64,000 bases of DNA from Rhodovastum sp963709085 (GCA_963709085.1 CAVPVB010000007.1:248001-312000); one strand, 5' to 3'. Shown: positions 7,128-16,358, counted from the stretch's first letter. Made by a program: numbers and translations. Notes: generated by a model not told the origin, from the sequence alone.

Positions 7128-8036
7128 ATGATCCTCCCCCGTCTCCTTGGCGCCCTGCTGGCCATGGCCGTTTGTATCCCACCGGCGCTTGCGGCGGCCC
7201 CTGAACCCGCCGTCGCGCCGCTGATGGGCAGTGGCATGCATCGTGTGTCCCATGTTCATCGCAGCGGGTTCACCTCGAAGCCGACAGCCGACCTGCCGAC
7301 GCATCAATTCAACCCGTATCTCCATCCTGCGGCACCCGTGGCGTATGCGCCGGGGGACTACCTGACCGCGGACGGACACAATCTGGTGGCCCTGTCGTTC
7401 GACGACGGCCCGGATACGGTCAACACCCCGAAAGTGCTCGAGGCCCTTCGTGAAGCCGGGGTGCACGCCACCTTTTTCCTCATCGGCCTGCACGTGGAGC
7501 GCCATCCGGACGGGGCGCGACAGATCGCGACCGAAGGACACGAAATCGGCCCGCACGGCTACCTGCACCGCGCCATGTCGCGGATGACTGACGCCGAACT
7601 TCATACCGACATGGCCAGTTCGGTGGCGGCCTTGAAGATGGCGATACCGGATGCCCGGATTGCCTGGTTCCGCCCGCCGCAGGGCGCGTGCGACGCGCGT
7701 GTCGTGGCCGAGGCCGCCCGCTTCCAGCTTGATACCATCCGGTGGGACGTGGACCCAAAGGACTGGCAAGCCGGACGCACGGCGCCGCAGGTGGTGGACG
7801 CGGTGGTGTCCCACCTGCACCCCGGTGCGGTCATCCTGCTGCATTCCGTTCGCAGCGCCACCGCCGAGGCCCTGCCGACCATCCTTCGCGAGGGCGCGGC
7901 CCGCGGCTACCAGTTCGTGACCGTCAGCGAATGGTGGTCCGCGACCCATCCGGCCAAGCCAACCGTTGCGGCCGAGAACGGTGGCCAGCATCCCGAGCAA
8001 GGCGCCGCGGCGTCGCCGCCGCCCATCGCCCAGTGA
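7128..8036 (+). CDS. Secreted polysaccharide deacetylase (NodB family)
   Basis: A 302-residue enzyme expected to remove N-acetyl groups from a cell-surface or peptidoglycan polysaccharide in the periplasm. The start MILPRLLGALLAMAVCIP gives a normal signal peptide ending AAA; the frame is open further upstream but without a signal. NodB motifs in order: SFDDGP (catalytic Asp, metal Asp), GPHGYLH (metal His pair), FRPPQG, DVDPKDW and AVILLHS. All key residues are present, so activity is likely. It stands alone next to the island boundary; the Pro/Ala-rich tail after residue 270 is not part of the domain. Confidence 0.85.
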   Translation: MILPRLLGALLAMAVCIPPALAAAPEPAVAPLMGSGMHRVSHVHRSGFTSKPTADLPTHQFNPYLHPAAPVAYAPGDYLTADGHNLVALSFDDGPDTVNTPKVLEALREAGVHATFFLIGLHVERHPDGARQIATEGHEIGPHGYLHRAMSRMTDAELHTDMASSVAALKMAIPDARIAWFRPPQGACDARVVAEAARFQLDTIRWDVDPKDWQAGRTAPQVVDAVVSHLHPGAVILLHSVRSATAEALPTILREGAARGYQFVTVSEWWSATHPAKPTVAAENGGQHPEQGAAASPPPIAQ

Positions 8037-8192
8037 AGCACGGCCGCACCATTTTCGGTGAAGGGTGGCGTCGGTCAGACCTGTGGTCGGTCACCGTTTA
8101 TTGATGGCGGGGAAGCAGCCCATCGAGACGTGCCAGCATGTTATCCAATACAATTGGCGCGCGAGCTTCAATTAAAGGATCAGCAACAGGGG

Positions 8193-8320
8193 CAGGGCAA
8201 TCGGCTGAAGGAAGGCCAGGGCTTTGCCCTGGACCCCATCACTTTAGGAATGGGTTCTAAGGGCTCCGCCCTTAGCGGGTCCAGGGCAGAGCCCTGGCCT
8301 TCCTTCGCCCGATTGCCCTG
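8193..8320. repeat. Long palindromic intergenic repeat, copy 1
   Basis: A 128-bp near-palindrome whose outer arms are CAGGGCAATC and GATTGCCCTG. Next come AAGGAAGGCCAGGGC and its complement, and inside is a smaller hairpin built on AAGGGCTCCGCCCTT. It shares these blocks with 15319-15549 and 61540-61664. It ends 20 bp before the TTG start of the FAD monooxygenase, so it lies in that gene's leader. Confidence 0.8.
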
Positions 8321-8340
8321 GCAACAGGGGAGGGTACAAC

Positions 8341-9501
8341 TTGACAAAGAAAGTTGTTGTCATCGGCGCCGGGTTGGGTGGATTGGCTGTTGCAATCGCG
8401 CTCCGCAAGCAAGGCATCGACGCACGGATTTACGAAAAAGCGCGCGAATTGCGGCCCATCGGTGCGGGCCTGTCGCTTGCCCCCAACGGCCTGAAAGCGC
8501 TTGCGGCGATCGATCCCGACATCGTCACAAATCTCATGGAAACAGGTTGCCAGGCCCAGAGCGTCAATCTGCGGAAATCGACCGGAGAATTGATCACGAA
8601 GATTGCAATCACCTTCGTGGACAAATATGAACAACCGATGCTGAACATCCGCTGGTCATATCTGCAAAAGACCCTGGCGGACTTCCTTCCGCCCGAAATT
8701 ATCAACCTGAGCCACAGATTGGTCGGATTCGAACAACAAGGCGATAAGATCGCAGTTCATTTCGACAATGGCGCAACGGCAACGGCAGACCTGCTTATCG
8801 GCGCCGATGGGATCAATTCCAAAGTCAGGGAGGTTCTGATCGCTGACGGTCCTCCCCGCTATGCCGGGCGGTTGTCCTGGCGTGGCGTCATTCAGTTTCA
8901 GCATGAATTGCTGCTTCCCAATGAAGTTACTTTCATCGCCGGCTCAGACGGTAAGAACTTCGCGCTCTTTGACGTGGGCGGCGGATATATATTCTGGAGT
9001 GCCGGCGCGCTGTCGCCCGATGAATCCCTGCCAGATGACGCGGCGGCGGTTAAAAATCGGGTGGTGGAGATGTTTGCGGGCTGGGCGCCCCCGGTCGGGC
9101 CGGTTTTGGCGGCGACACCGCCTGAGGAAATCGTCGAACGCCAGATCGAAGACCGGATTCCTTTGACGCGTTGGAGCAGCGGCGCAGTCACGCTGTTGGG
9201 CGATGCGGCGCACGCCATGGTGCCATCGTTAGGGCAGGGGGCCAATTCGGCTTTTGAAGATGCGTGGGAACTCTCCCGGTTTCTTGCCGTTCAGCCCGGC
9301 ATTGCGGAAGCACTTGCGCATTATGAAAGCAGCCGCATCCCTCGTTCGCAAATCATTCATGCCCGCAGCGCGCTCCAGGGCAGCAGATACTATGACACGG
9401 ATAATGAAATTTTCTCGCGCGGCATATTGGAGCAGGCAAACGCGGGTCAGATCGCCTTTGAAGACTGGCTTTACGGTTACAAGCCCTCTGCAATTTCCTG
9501 A
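8341..9501 (+). CDS. FAD-dependent monooxygenase (PHBH/zeaxanthin epoxidase-like)
   Basis: A 386-residue flavoprotein of the class A hydroxylase family. Motifs in order: GAGLGGLAVAIALRKQGID at residue 8 (Rossmann FAD fold, GxGxxG), DLLIGADGINSKVR (the DG motif) and LLGDAAHAMVPSLGQGANSA (the GD motif that binds the FAD ribityl). The start is TTG with GGGAGGG seven bases upstream. The substrate cannot be read from sequence; salicylate-type aromatics or isoprenoids are typical for the family. Codons use A and T far more than the neighbours do, suggesting lateral acquisition. Confidence 0.85.
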   Translation: MTKKVVVIGAGLGGLAVAIALRKQGIDARIYEKARELRPIGAGLSLAPNGLKALAAIDPDIVTNLMETGCQAQSVNLRKSTGELITKIAITFVDKYEQPMLNIRWSYLQKTLADFLPPEIINLSHRLVGFEQQGDKIAVHFDNGATATADLLIGADGINSKVREVLIADGPPRYAGRLSWRGVIQFQHELLLPNEVTFIAGSDGKNFALFDVGGGYIFWSAGALSPDESLPDDAAAVKNRVVEMFAGWAPPVGPVLAATPPEEIVERQIEDRIPLTRWSSGAVTLLGDAAHAMVPSLGQGANSAFEDAWELSRFLAVQPGIAEALAHYESSRIPRSQIIHARSALQGSRYYDTDNEIFSRGILEQANAGQIAFEDWLYGYKPSAIS

Positions 9502-9516
9502 TATGCCAGGCCCTTG

Positions 9517-10158
9517 TCAGAGGCTTGCCCAGCCGACCGCATGCGCGAAGAAGCGCACCCAGCCGCCGACCCAGGCGCCCTTGTGGTTGGCGAAGCCGCG
9601 GGCCAACGGCACGGAAAGCGCGTTATGGCCGCCGGCCTGGATGACGAAGGGGCCGTCCGCCAGCAGCGCCGCGGTGTCGATATCGCCCGGGCGGACGATG
9701 GCGATGTGGCCGGGTTTCTGAGGGTCCGGATTCTCGAAGGCGGCGAGGACAAGATCGCCCAGATTGGCGCGGGTCTGCGCCGTGGTGACGTCCGGCAGAG
9801 GCTGCCAGCCCCCGGCGACGGCCGCCGGGCTGCGCAGCCAGCCCATCTGGGCGTTGGCCAGGAGAGTCGGGCCGTGCTCCGGCGGGCGCAGGACGTAAAT
9901 GCCGAGCCGCATGGCCGCACTGGCCACGAAAGCGGAGCAGTGGGTGTGGGGGCGACCATCATTCCAGGCCGCGATCGTGGCGCCGGTCTGCCAGTTCACC
10001 TTGAAATGCGGCAGCCAGAGATGGTCGACGCCGGTGCCGTCGAGGAAGGCGGCGAGACGGGCGCCGTCGGCGGTGATCGGGCCGCAGCAGGACGACGCGA
10101 CGGCGCGCGCGGGCAAGGCGGCGATCACGGCAATCAGGGTGCGGCGGGAAAGTGTCAT
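9517..10158 (-). CDS. Exported NlpC/P60-like protein
   Basis: A protein of about 213 residues starting MTLSRRTLIAVIAALPARAV, an export signal with twin arginine. The frame is open to 10221, but only the ATG at 10158 gives the signal. The mature part has HTHCSAFVASAAMRLGI, in which the Cys after the first His fits the nucleophile of NlpC/P60-type amidases. A GDLVLAAF and a GHIAIVRPG block follow at the usual place for the catalytic His. Likely a peptidoglycan amidase or a related papain-fold hydrolase. It is convergent with the FAD monooxygenase. Confidence 0.6.
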   Translation of the reverse strand: MTLSRRTLIAVIAALPARAVASSCCGPITADGARLAAFLDGTGVDHLWLPHFKVNWQTGATIAAWNDGRPHTHCSAFVASAAMRLGIYVLRPPEHGPTLLANAQMGWLRSPAAVAGGWQPLPDVTTAQTRANLGDLVLAAFENPDPQKPGHIAIVRPGDIDTAALLADGPFVIQAGGHNALSVPLARGFANHKGAWVGGWVRFFAHAVGWASL

Positions 10159-10274
10159 GGGGGAGCCTTTGGCACGCAGGGTATCTTGCGGTTTCCCTGC
10201 CAGCATAGACGGCCGCCTCATCCGACTCGACCGAGGGTCGACCGCACAAGGGGCTCAGGGTAGGAACCGCCGCC

Positions 10275-11930
10275 ATGCCGCCCCTCGCACCCGATCCGAA
10301 CGCCGCCCGCGCCTGGGCGCTCGCGCTGACCGCCATTCCGAGCGTCACCGGCACCGCCGACGAAGCCGCATTTTCCACGCGTTTCGCCGACCGGCTGCGC
10401 GCCAGCCCCGCCCTGGCCGCGGCGGAGATATGGACGCTCCCGGTACCCGGCGGTTCGTTCCCCCGCGCTTGCGTCGCCGCCCTGGTGCGTGGGAGCGGTG
10501 CGGACACGGTGCTGCTCACCGGCCATTTCGACACCGTGCACACCGGTGACTACGGCGATCTGCGCCCGCTCGCCCTCGACCCCGAGGCGCTGCGTCCGGC
10601 GCTGCTGGCCCGCCTGGCCGAACCGCAAACCGCCGCGGAGCAGCAGGCGCGCGACGACCTTGCCGCCGGGTTCCTGCCCGGACGCGGCCTGCTCGACATG
10701 AAGGCGGGGCTGGCGGCGGCGCTCGCGGTGCTGGAGGCTTTCGCCGCCGGCCCGCGGCGGGCCGGTAACCTGCTATTCCTCGCGGTGCCGGACGAGGAGG
10801 CCAATTCCGCCGGCGCCCGCGCCGCCGCGCCGGCCCTGCAGGGCATCGCCGCCAGCCGGGGCCTGGCAATCCGCGCCGCCATCAACCTCGATGCGATGTG
10901 CGACCCGGGGGATGGCCGCGCCGGGCGCCGGATCGCCTTCGGTAGCGTGGGAAAATTGCTGCCGAGCGCGCTGGTGGTCGGCCGCGCCGCCCACGCCGCC
11001 GACAGTTTCGCCGGTATTGGCGCCGGCGCGCTGGCGGGCGCCATCGCCGCGGCGATGGAATGGGCGCCTGAACTGGTCGAGCATACCGGTGACGAGGTCA
11101 CCGCTGGCCCCACCCTGCTCGGCATGCGCGACACCAAGGCCGGTTACGACGTGACCATGCCGGAAGCGGTCTGGATGTTCTGGAACGTCGCCTGCCACCG
11201 GCAGGGGCCGGCGGAGGTGATGGAAGCTGTCCGCGCCATCGCCGGGCGCGCGACGCAGGCGGCGATGGCGGCGCTGGCGGCGCGCCGGCAAGCGGCCCTT
11301 GGCGGCAGCGCGGTGCCGGAGGTGCCGGTCATGACCTTCTCCGCGCTGCGCGCGGCGGTGCTGGCGCGCCGGCCGGAGGCGGCTTGCGGGTTCGATGCGC
11401 TCGCCGTCGAACTGGCGGCGGCGGAACTCGACCTGCCCGAGCAGTGCCGCCGCCTCACGGAACATCTTTGGGCGCCGTCGGGATATGGCGGACCGGCGGT
11501 GGTGTTGGGGTTTGCCTCGCTTCCCTACCTGCCGGCCGCCCTGGGAACCAACTCCGCCGCTGTCCGGCTCGCCGCGGCGGCCCGCCAGGCCGCAGCCGCC
11601 GTCGGCGCGCGCCATGGCGTGCCGATCGGCACCTGCGCCTGGTTTCCCGGCATTTCCGACATGAGCTTCTTCGGTCAGGCCGACGCGGCGGCGATCCCGG
11701 CGATTGCCCGCGATACGCCCTGCTGGGGCGCCGGCCTGCCCTGGCCGGACGGGCCGGCGCTGGGCCATATTCCCATCGTCAACGCCGGCCCCTGGGGACG
11801 CGATTACCACACAAGGCTCGAACGCGTGGACACCGCCTATGCCTTTACCGTGCTGCCCGAGCTTGTCGCGGCGATCGTGGCACGGGTCCTGGATGGCGAT
11901 GCCGCGCCAGGCAACCGGCGTGCGCCATAG
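10275..11930 (+). CDS. M20-family peptidase, RocB-like
   Basis: A 551-residue protein with the M20 zinc peptidase layout. TGHFDTVHTGDYG carries the metal-binding His and the catalytic Asp. GRGLLDMKAGLAAALA carries the bridging Asp, and VPDEEANSAG the catalytic Glu pair. Length and the MCDPGDGRAGRRI and FPGISDMSFFG segments fit RocB, a cytoplasmic protein linked to arginine use in Bacillus. No arginine genes adjoin it here, so the substrate is open. ATG at 10275 with AGGAA upstream. Frame intact. Confidence 0.8.
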   Translation: MPPLAPDPNAARAWALALTAIPSVTGTADEAAFSTRFADRLRASPALAAAEIWTLPVPGGSFPRACVAALVRGSGADTVLLTGHFDTVHTGDYGDLRPLALDPEALRPALLARLAEPQTAAEQQARDDLAAGFLPGRGLLDMKAGLAAALAVLEAFAAGPRRAGNLLFLAVPDEEANSAGARAAAPALQGIAASRGLAIRAAINLDAMCDPGDGRAGRRIAFGSVGKLLPSALVVGRAAHAADSFAGIGAGALAGAIAAAMEWAPELVEHTGDEVTAGPTLLGMRDTKAGYDVTMPEAVWMFWNVACHRQGPAEVMEAVRAIAGRATQAAMAALAARRQAALGGSAVPEVPVMTFSALRAAVLARRPEAACGFDALAVELAAAELDLPEQCRRLTEHLWAPSGYGGPAVVLGFASLPYLPAALGTNSAAVRLAAAARQAAAAVGARHGVPIGTCAWFPGISDMSFFGQADAAAIPAIARDTPCWGAGLPWPDGPALGHIPIVNAGPWGRDYHTRLERVDTAYAFTVLPELVAAIVARVLDGDAAPGNRRAP

Positions 11931-12078
11931 GCGCGACGACAAGCGAAAGGCAAGGCCAGGGATGGGCCGCCAGCTGACAGCGATCGCCATCGGCCACGCA
12001 ACCGCCTGCCTGACAGGGACCATGCCCGACACACGGCGTCGTCAGCCGCCCGGACCATCTGGCCGCGAAGCCGCGACC

Positions 12079-12696
12079 TCAATGATCCATATCGGCCTTC
12101 AGCCGCGCGAGCCAGATCGTATGCAGGCCGCAAGCCCGGTCCTCGATGATGTGTCCGATGACCTCGAATCCATTCTCATTCAACAGGGCGCGGTACTCGG
12201 CGCCGTCCAGGCTTGCGTGGTACAGCGGTTCGCCCTGATACGTTCCGATTGCTTCGCCGTGCGACGGGCCACTGGTGAACATCAGCGCGGCGCCTGGGGC
12301 GGCATGTTTCCGGAAGACGGGAAACATTCGGCGCTGGTCATCGTGGCACAGGTGGAAAAAGCTGTCCCAGGCGAGGATGCCGTCGAAGACGCGCCTCAAG
12401 GACAAGGTCCGCATGTTCGCGACGCGCCACTGCGCGCCGGGAAACCTGTCCTTGCAGATAGCGATCATCTCCGGCGCCGAATCTATGCCCGTCAAATTAT
12501 ATCCCAGTTCGATAATGTGGCGAGCGATGGGTTCGCCGGACCCGCATCCGATGTCGAGCACGGTGCCGTTCGCAGGCAAAAAATTGCGAAATCGGTCGAG
12601 CCAGCCTCGCTCGAACAACTGCTTGCCGCGGCCACGAACCCATGCGCTGGCATGGCGTCGATACAGGCCCACGATCCGGTCCGCGTCAGAAGTCAT
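12079..12696 (-). CDS. Class I SAM-dependent methyltransferase
   Basis: A 205-residue protein. VLDIGCGSGEPIA is motif I (SAM-binding glycine loop), LTGIDSAPEMI supplies the acidic residue that holds the ribose, and ILAWDSFFHLCHDDQ is the post-I region. The substrate is not evident. The start at 12696 (MTSDADRIVGLYRR) forms ATGA with the stop of the upstream frame and avoids a basic, low-quality extension to 12735. Fold assignment is firm; no specific function can be assigned. Confidence 0.8.
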   Translation of the reverse strand: MTSDADRIVGLYRRHASAWVRGRGKQLFERGWLDRFRNFLPANGTVLDIGCGSGEPIARHIIELGYNLTGIDSAPEMIAICKDRFPGAQWRVANMRTLSLRRVFDGILAWDSFFHLCHDDQRRMFPVFRKHAAPGAALMFTSGPSHGEAIGTYQGEPLYHASLDGAEYRALLNENGFEVIGHIIEDRACGLHTIWLARLKADMDH

Positions 12697-13010
12697 GGCC
12701 TCATTGCGGCGAGTGTGTCGCGCCGGGCAAACCATACCGTCTCGGGTCGAGCGATGCCGAAGCGTTTCCCGCGTACCGCGACGAGGGCGGGCGGGTCGAT
12801 GAAGGCGCTGGCCGGGTCCTCGTCACCGTCCCGTTCATCCGCGTCGACGGCCTCGGCGCGGTCGGCATCGTCCAACTCCTGCTCGTGCTCGATCCGCGTG
12901 GGGCTTCCGAAGTTCCTGTATCGCGAAGAATATGCGCCTTTCCGGCGTTCAGATAGTCGAAGGCTGATCGCAGACAGAATTTTTTCTTGATGACCATGGC
13001 CGCGCGGCAT
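12693..13010 (-). CDS. Possible hypothetical protein upstream of the methyltransferase
   Basis: The 105-codon frame ends in an ATGA overlap with the methyltransferase, which argues for a real coupled gene. It has an acidic middle (EQELDDADRAEAVDADERDG) and a basic end (RGKRFGIARPETVWFARRD). A second frame on the same strand (start near 12990) is also open over much of the region, so the true frame is uncertain. No family recognised. Confidence 0.35.
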   Translation of the reverse strand: MPRGHGHQEKILSAISLRLSERRKGAYSSRYRNFGSPTRIEHEQELDDADRAEAVDADERDGDEDPASAFIDPPALVAVRGKRFGIARPETVWFARRDTLAAMRP

Positions 13011-13091
13011 TGTTCCACCCCTGCGGTGTGTGCGCGGCCTTCCCGGTGCCGCATGCTACCCTCGGCGCGTCCGCACCCGACGGGATATCCT

Positions 13092-14264
13092 GTGACCAAG
13101 CCAACGCCGTTCATGCTGATGCTCGTGCATCTTGCGTTCATCCAGCTCGCATGGGCCTCCGGCGGCGCATTCGCCGGCGTCTACCTGCTCAAGGTTGGCT
13201 TCAGCCTGCCCGAGGCCCTCGCCGCCTATGCCGGTATCATGTGCGTGCGGTTCTTCCTCCGTTTCGCTGGGATCGGCATCGTGCGCCGCGTCGGCTACCG
13301 GCGGGCGCTGGCGATCGGAACCGTTCTGTGTGCGTTCGAGTTTTTCACCCTGATCGGCGCCGGTTCAGCTTCGGGGCTGGTGTGCTGGATTCTGATCTCG
13401 GCGGTCGCCGAGGCCTGCTACTGGCCGCTGCACCATGCCGTGACGGCAGCAACCTGCGCCGAGGCCGCCCGTGGCCGCCAGATCGGCCTGCGCCAGGCGG
13501 TGACGACGCTGATGTCCGTCGCCGGTCCGGTGCTGGCGGGCACGCTGTTGGCCCGCGTGGGTCCCGGGGCGGCGTTCGCGACATCGGCCGCGATGTGCCT
13601 TCTTGGTGTCGTCCCGGTGCTGCTGATGGCCGACATCGCGGCGGGACCCGTGCCGTCGCTGCGGCAGGCGCTGAGCGGCGCGGACCGCCTCTCGGCCATT
13701 CTGTTCGCCATGGATGGCTGGATCTGCTCCGGCTTCATCATGGCGTGGGCGCTGGTGCTGTTCGATGCCCTGGGCTCGAGCTACGAGGCCTTCGGATGGA
13801 CGGGGGCGGCGGCCGCCATTGCCTCCGCGGTGGCCTCGCTGGTCTGCGGACGCGCCCTGGACCGGGGGAAGCGGCGGCGTTACCTGGTGCTCGCCTCGGT
13901 GGTGACGGCCGGCAGCGTGCTGCTGCGCGCCTTTTCCTTCGGGTCGCCGACCCTCTCCGTGATCGCGGCCCTCTCCGGTGCGGCGGTCCAGGCGTTCTAT
14001 ATCCCCGTCATCATGAGCGTCATCTACGGGCGGGCCACGGCATCCGGCCGGGCTTACGGCTTTCACCTCACGCTCGAGGCGGCGTGGGATTCCGGCGTGG
14101 TCGCCGGGATTCTCGTGGCGGCGTGCGTGGCCATCTGGTCGCCGGTGCCGTCGCTTTGCGTGTTGCCGTCGGTGCTTGGCGTTGCGGTGATGCATGCGTG
14201 CGTGTCCCGCGCGCACCCCGCCGCCGACGCGGCCCATCTGGCGGCTCTCGCCCTGGCGGAATGA
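13092..14264 (+). CDS. MFS-type membrane transporter
   Basis: About 390 residues with 11-12 hydrophobic segments. A cytoplasmic RRVGYRRAL loop between helices 2 and 3 and a basic RALDRGKRRRYL loop between helices 6 and 7 are both typical of the major facilitator fold. The GTG at 13092 with ACGGGA upstream opens at the first helix (PFMLMLVHLAFIQLAW). The frame could begin at 12987 but would add a Cys/Arg-rich stretch unlike a transporter. Substrate unknown. No neighbour suggests one. Confidence 0.7.
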   Translation: MTKPTPFMLMLVHLAFIQLAWASGGAFAGVYLLKVGFSLPEALAAYAGIMCVRFFLRFAGIGIVRRVGYRRALAIGTVLCAFEFFTLIGAGSASGLVCWILISAVAEACYWPLHHAVTAATCAEAARGRQIGLRQAVTTLMSVAGPVLAGTLLARVGPGAAFATSAAMCLLGVVPVLLMADIAAGPVPSLRQALSGADRLSAILFAMDGWICSGFIMAWALVLFDALGSSYEAFGWTGAAAAIASAVASLVCGRALDRGKRRRYLVLASVVTAGSVLLRAFSFGSPTLSVIAALSGAAVQAFYIPVIMSVIYGRATASGRAYGFHLTLEAAWDSGVVAGILVAACVAIWSPVPSLCVLPSVLGVAVMHACVSRAHPAADAAHLAALALAE

Positions 14265-14320
14265 GCGCGCCACCCGGTTCCGCATCAGCGGCGGCGAGGC
14301 CGGCCCCTCGCCGCTTGCGT

Positions 14321-14686
14321 TCAGGCCGCGCGGCGAGGGCGCGGCGGGTCCAGGAAGGCGACGTTGGTCGTTAAATCGGCGGTCGACAGGTCGGCCGGCA
14401 GCGGCAGGATTTCCGGCTCGGGCTTGCCGAGGATATGCGGAATGACGTCACGCAGGGCCACCAACGGCCAGAGGATGCCGGCCAGCGGCGCCCAGTCGTT
14501 GTTGTTCGGCGGCCAGCCGAAGCCGGCGCGCGCATAGGCCATGGCGGCGCCGAGCGCGGCATAGGCCGCCACGCCATGCAGGCCCGCCCCGGCGATCCAG
14601 ACCAGCAGCCAGCCCAGCATGCCCATCAAGGCCGGCTTCAGGAACCAGCCGAAGGCGCGGACGAACAGCGAGTCCTCGTCGAACAT
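14321..14686 (-). CDS. Small membrane protein, unknown function
   Basis: A 121-residue protein starting MFDEDSLFVRAFGWFLKP with AGGA before the ATG. It holds two or three hydrophobic helices (LMGMLGWLLVWIAGAGLHGV, AAYAALGAAMAYARAGFG) and a hydrophilic C-terminus rich in Pro. The longer frame upstream (to 15172) is non-coding in character. No family recognised; the gene stands alone. Confidence 0.55.
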   Translation of the reverse strand: MFDEDSLFVRAFGWFLKPALMGMLGWLLVWIAGAGLHGVAAYAALGAAMAYARAGFGWPPNNNDWAPLAGILWPLVALRDVIPHILGKPEPEILPLPADLSTADLTTNVAFLDPPRPRRAA

Positions 14687-14920
14687 AGTCCTGTTCCTTT
14701 TATGTGTTGTCCGCACCGTCGTGACGACCGCGGCGGGGCAAGCATTGCTGGGTTGCGGACGGATCGGCCCGGAGGTTTCCCAGGCCACCGCGACCTTGTG
14801 CGCCATGCTGCCAAGATCAGCAATCATAGAACGCCGTGCCGGCGAGGGGGCCGTGCAGCGTCGCGCGGGCGGATTTGCGCCCGTCACATCCCTCATGACT
14901 GTGTCGGCGTTCTGGTGGAA

Positions 14921-15227
14921 ATGTTGAACAATCATGTCCAGGCGGCCCCCTCCACCAACGGATTCGCGGTAAGCGCCCTGATCGATATGGCCGCCGTCGA
15001 GGCCATCGAGGCGATCCGCCACGCATTCCGGCGGAATTGGGTCGATATTTCGATTGGCGGGGACGTGGAGGATGTGGAGGACGCTGCCGAGCCGGTTCGC
15101 CGACAGCCCCACGGTTTGGCTGATCCAATGGAACGGGTCGATTGTCGATGCGCGGCAGTTGCCGCCTGCCATTCAGGAAGTTGCGGTTCAGAAGGGACTG
15201 ATTCCCTACGTCTATGAGCAGAAATAA
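14921..15227 (+). pseudogene. Frameshifted remnant of a small protein
   Basis: Two adjoining frames together read like one protein. The first, from ATG 14921, contains EAIEAIRHAFRRNWVDISI then GGDVEDVE. After one extra base near 15085 the second frame gives FADSPTVWLIQWNGSIVDA and QEVAVQKGLIPYVYEQK with a stop at 15225-15227. Each half has protein-like composition only in its own frame. Either a decayed gene or a one-base sequence error. The upstream end is not clear, and the flanks (14687-14920) show no gene. Confidence 0.4.
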
Positions 15228-15318
15228 AGTGGCGGTTCCCGGTTCCTGACAGGGGTTTCCTTCATGCCGACACACGTTCCGTGAGCGGGCGGCCGGATAA
15301 CGGGGCGAGGCAGGTTGG

Positions 15319-15549
15319 CAGGGCAATCGGGTGAAGGAAGGCCAGGGGCTCTGCCCCTGGACCCCGCTAAGGGCGGAGCCCTTAGAACCCATTCGTTTTA
15401 AGGGTTTTGGGAAGAGGGGGGTGAGGAGGAGCCGCAGCATCTCCTCACCCCCCTCTTCCCAAAACCCTTCAAGTGATGGGGTCCAGGGGCCTCTCGGCCC
15501 TTGGCGGGTCCAGGGCAGAGCCCTGGCCTTCCTTCACCCGATTGCCCTG
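15319..15549. repeat. Long palindromic intergenic repeat, copy 2, with nested hairpin
   Basis: Outer arms CAGGGCAATC/GATTGCCCTG and the AAGGAAGGCCAGGG block match copies 1 and 5. A second palindrome is nested inside: 15400-15428 and 15441-15469 are perfect 29-bp arms (beginning AAGGGTTTTGGGAAGAGG) around a 12-nt loop. The nested part is absent from the other copies seen here, so it looks like one element inserted in another. Confidence 0.85.
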
Positions 15550-15628
15550 GGCAGGTTGGCACGGCCTGTTGCATTCTGGCCGCCCCTCGAACACCATACA
15601 ATGTCGGTGTTATCCGGAGGCGGCGAAG

Positions 15629-15976
15629 ATGGGCAAGTTCATCCTGGGCGTATGCGTCGCGATCTGGCTGATGATCGGATGTGGCGCCAATGCGTATGCG
15701 GCCTCCGAGCAGGTGAATCCGTCGGTCCCGAATGCGCAGCAGATGGCGTCTTCGGGCGATGAATTGGCGCCGGCGCCGCTCGCGTTCCCGGACGTGAGCA
15801 AAATCGATCCGCGTTTGGCCTTCGTGGGCGCGGGCGTGCTGATCGGTCTGGTCATCGCCTCGCCCGGACTTGAACTGAGCGAAGTTCTCGGCATCGCCCT
15901 CGGCGTGATCGGCTCTCAGTATCTCTATTACAGCCTGGCGCCGCACCAACCGGTAAATCTTCATCCCAATCCCTGA
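15629..15976 (+). CDS. Small exported or membrane protein, unknown function
   Basis: A 115-residue protein. The ATG at 15629 has GGAGG nine bases upstream. MGKFILGVCVAIWLMIGCG is a signal peptide; cleavage after AYA is plausible, or a lipobox variant at the Cys. The mature part has one or two hydrophobic helices (LAFVGAGVLIGLVIASPG and EVLGIALGVIGSQYLYY). No family recognised. The preceding frame into the repeat is not coding. Confidence 0.6.
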   Translation: MGKFILGVCVAIWLMIGCGANAYAASEQVNPSVPNAQQMASSGDELAPAPLAFPDVSKIDPRLAFVGAGVLIGLVIASPGLELSEVLGIALGVIGSQYLYYSLAPHQPVNLHPNP

Positions 15977-16184
15977 GCCCGCCTTCCTGGTGGGCGACGC
16001 GATGCGGGATGCCGGCCATAAGGTTCCCGCCCGGCCGGCGACCAGCGGCTTTGCCAGCCATGTCGCTCACCCAAACGTCGTCCCCGGCGCCGAATATTTC
16101 ATAAATTCGCCCTAGAGCCGCCTTAATGGGGGAACAACCTTCCATCATCAAGCAATGGCGTCTCGGCAACTGGGGAGATGTTAC

Positions 16185-16358
16185 ATGTCGACATACAACA
16201 ACCAACTCTGGGCGAAAATGGTGACGGACTGGGTCATGTCCGGTCCACACTCTTCCGGCGCTGCAGCCGGTGAAAATTCGGCGCGGCATAGCGCCGCCGT
16301 TTCGCACAATGACCGCGAGGCAAATGCATCGTCCCAGCAACAGCCGACCTCCGCCTGA
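16185..16358 (+). CDS. Possible small protein (57 aa)
   Basis: ATG 16185 is preceded by GGGGAGATG spacing suitable for ribosome binding. The product (MSTYNNQLWAKMVTDWVMSG..) is hydrophilic, rich in Ser, Asn and Gln, without membrane helix. Weak support: short, no recognised family, and an antisense frame is also open. Confidence 0.3.
   Translation: MSTYNNQLWAKMVTDWVMSGPHSSGAAAGENSARHSAAVSHNDREANASSQQQPTSA

Noticed and set aside
15319..15549. Repeat cluster considered as CRISPR or as an insertion sequence
   Set aside because: Repeats are inverted and nested rather than direct with regular spacers, and there is no transposase or cas gene.
15852..16340. Minus-strand frame of 162 codons opposite the small genes near 16 kb
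   Set aside because: No family or ribosome site; the plus-strand gene at 15629 has a signal peptide and a good ribosome site.
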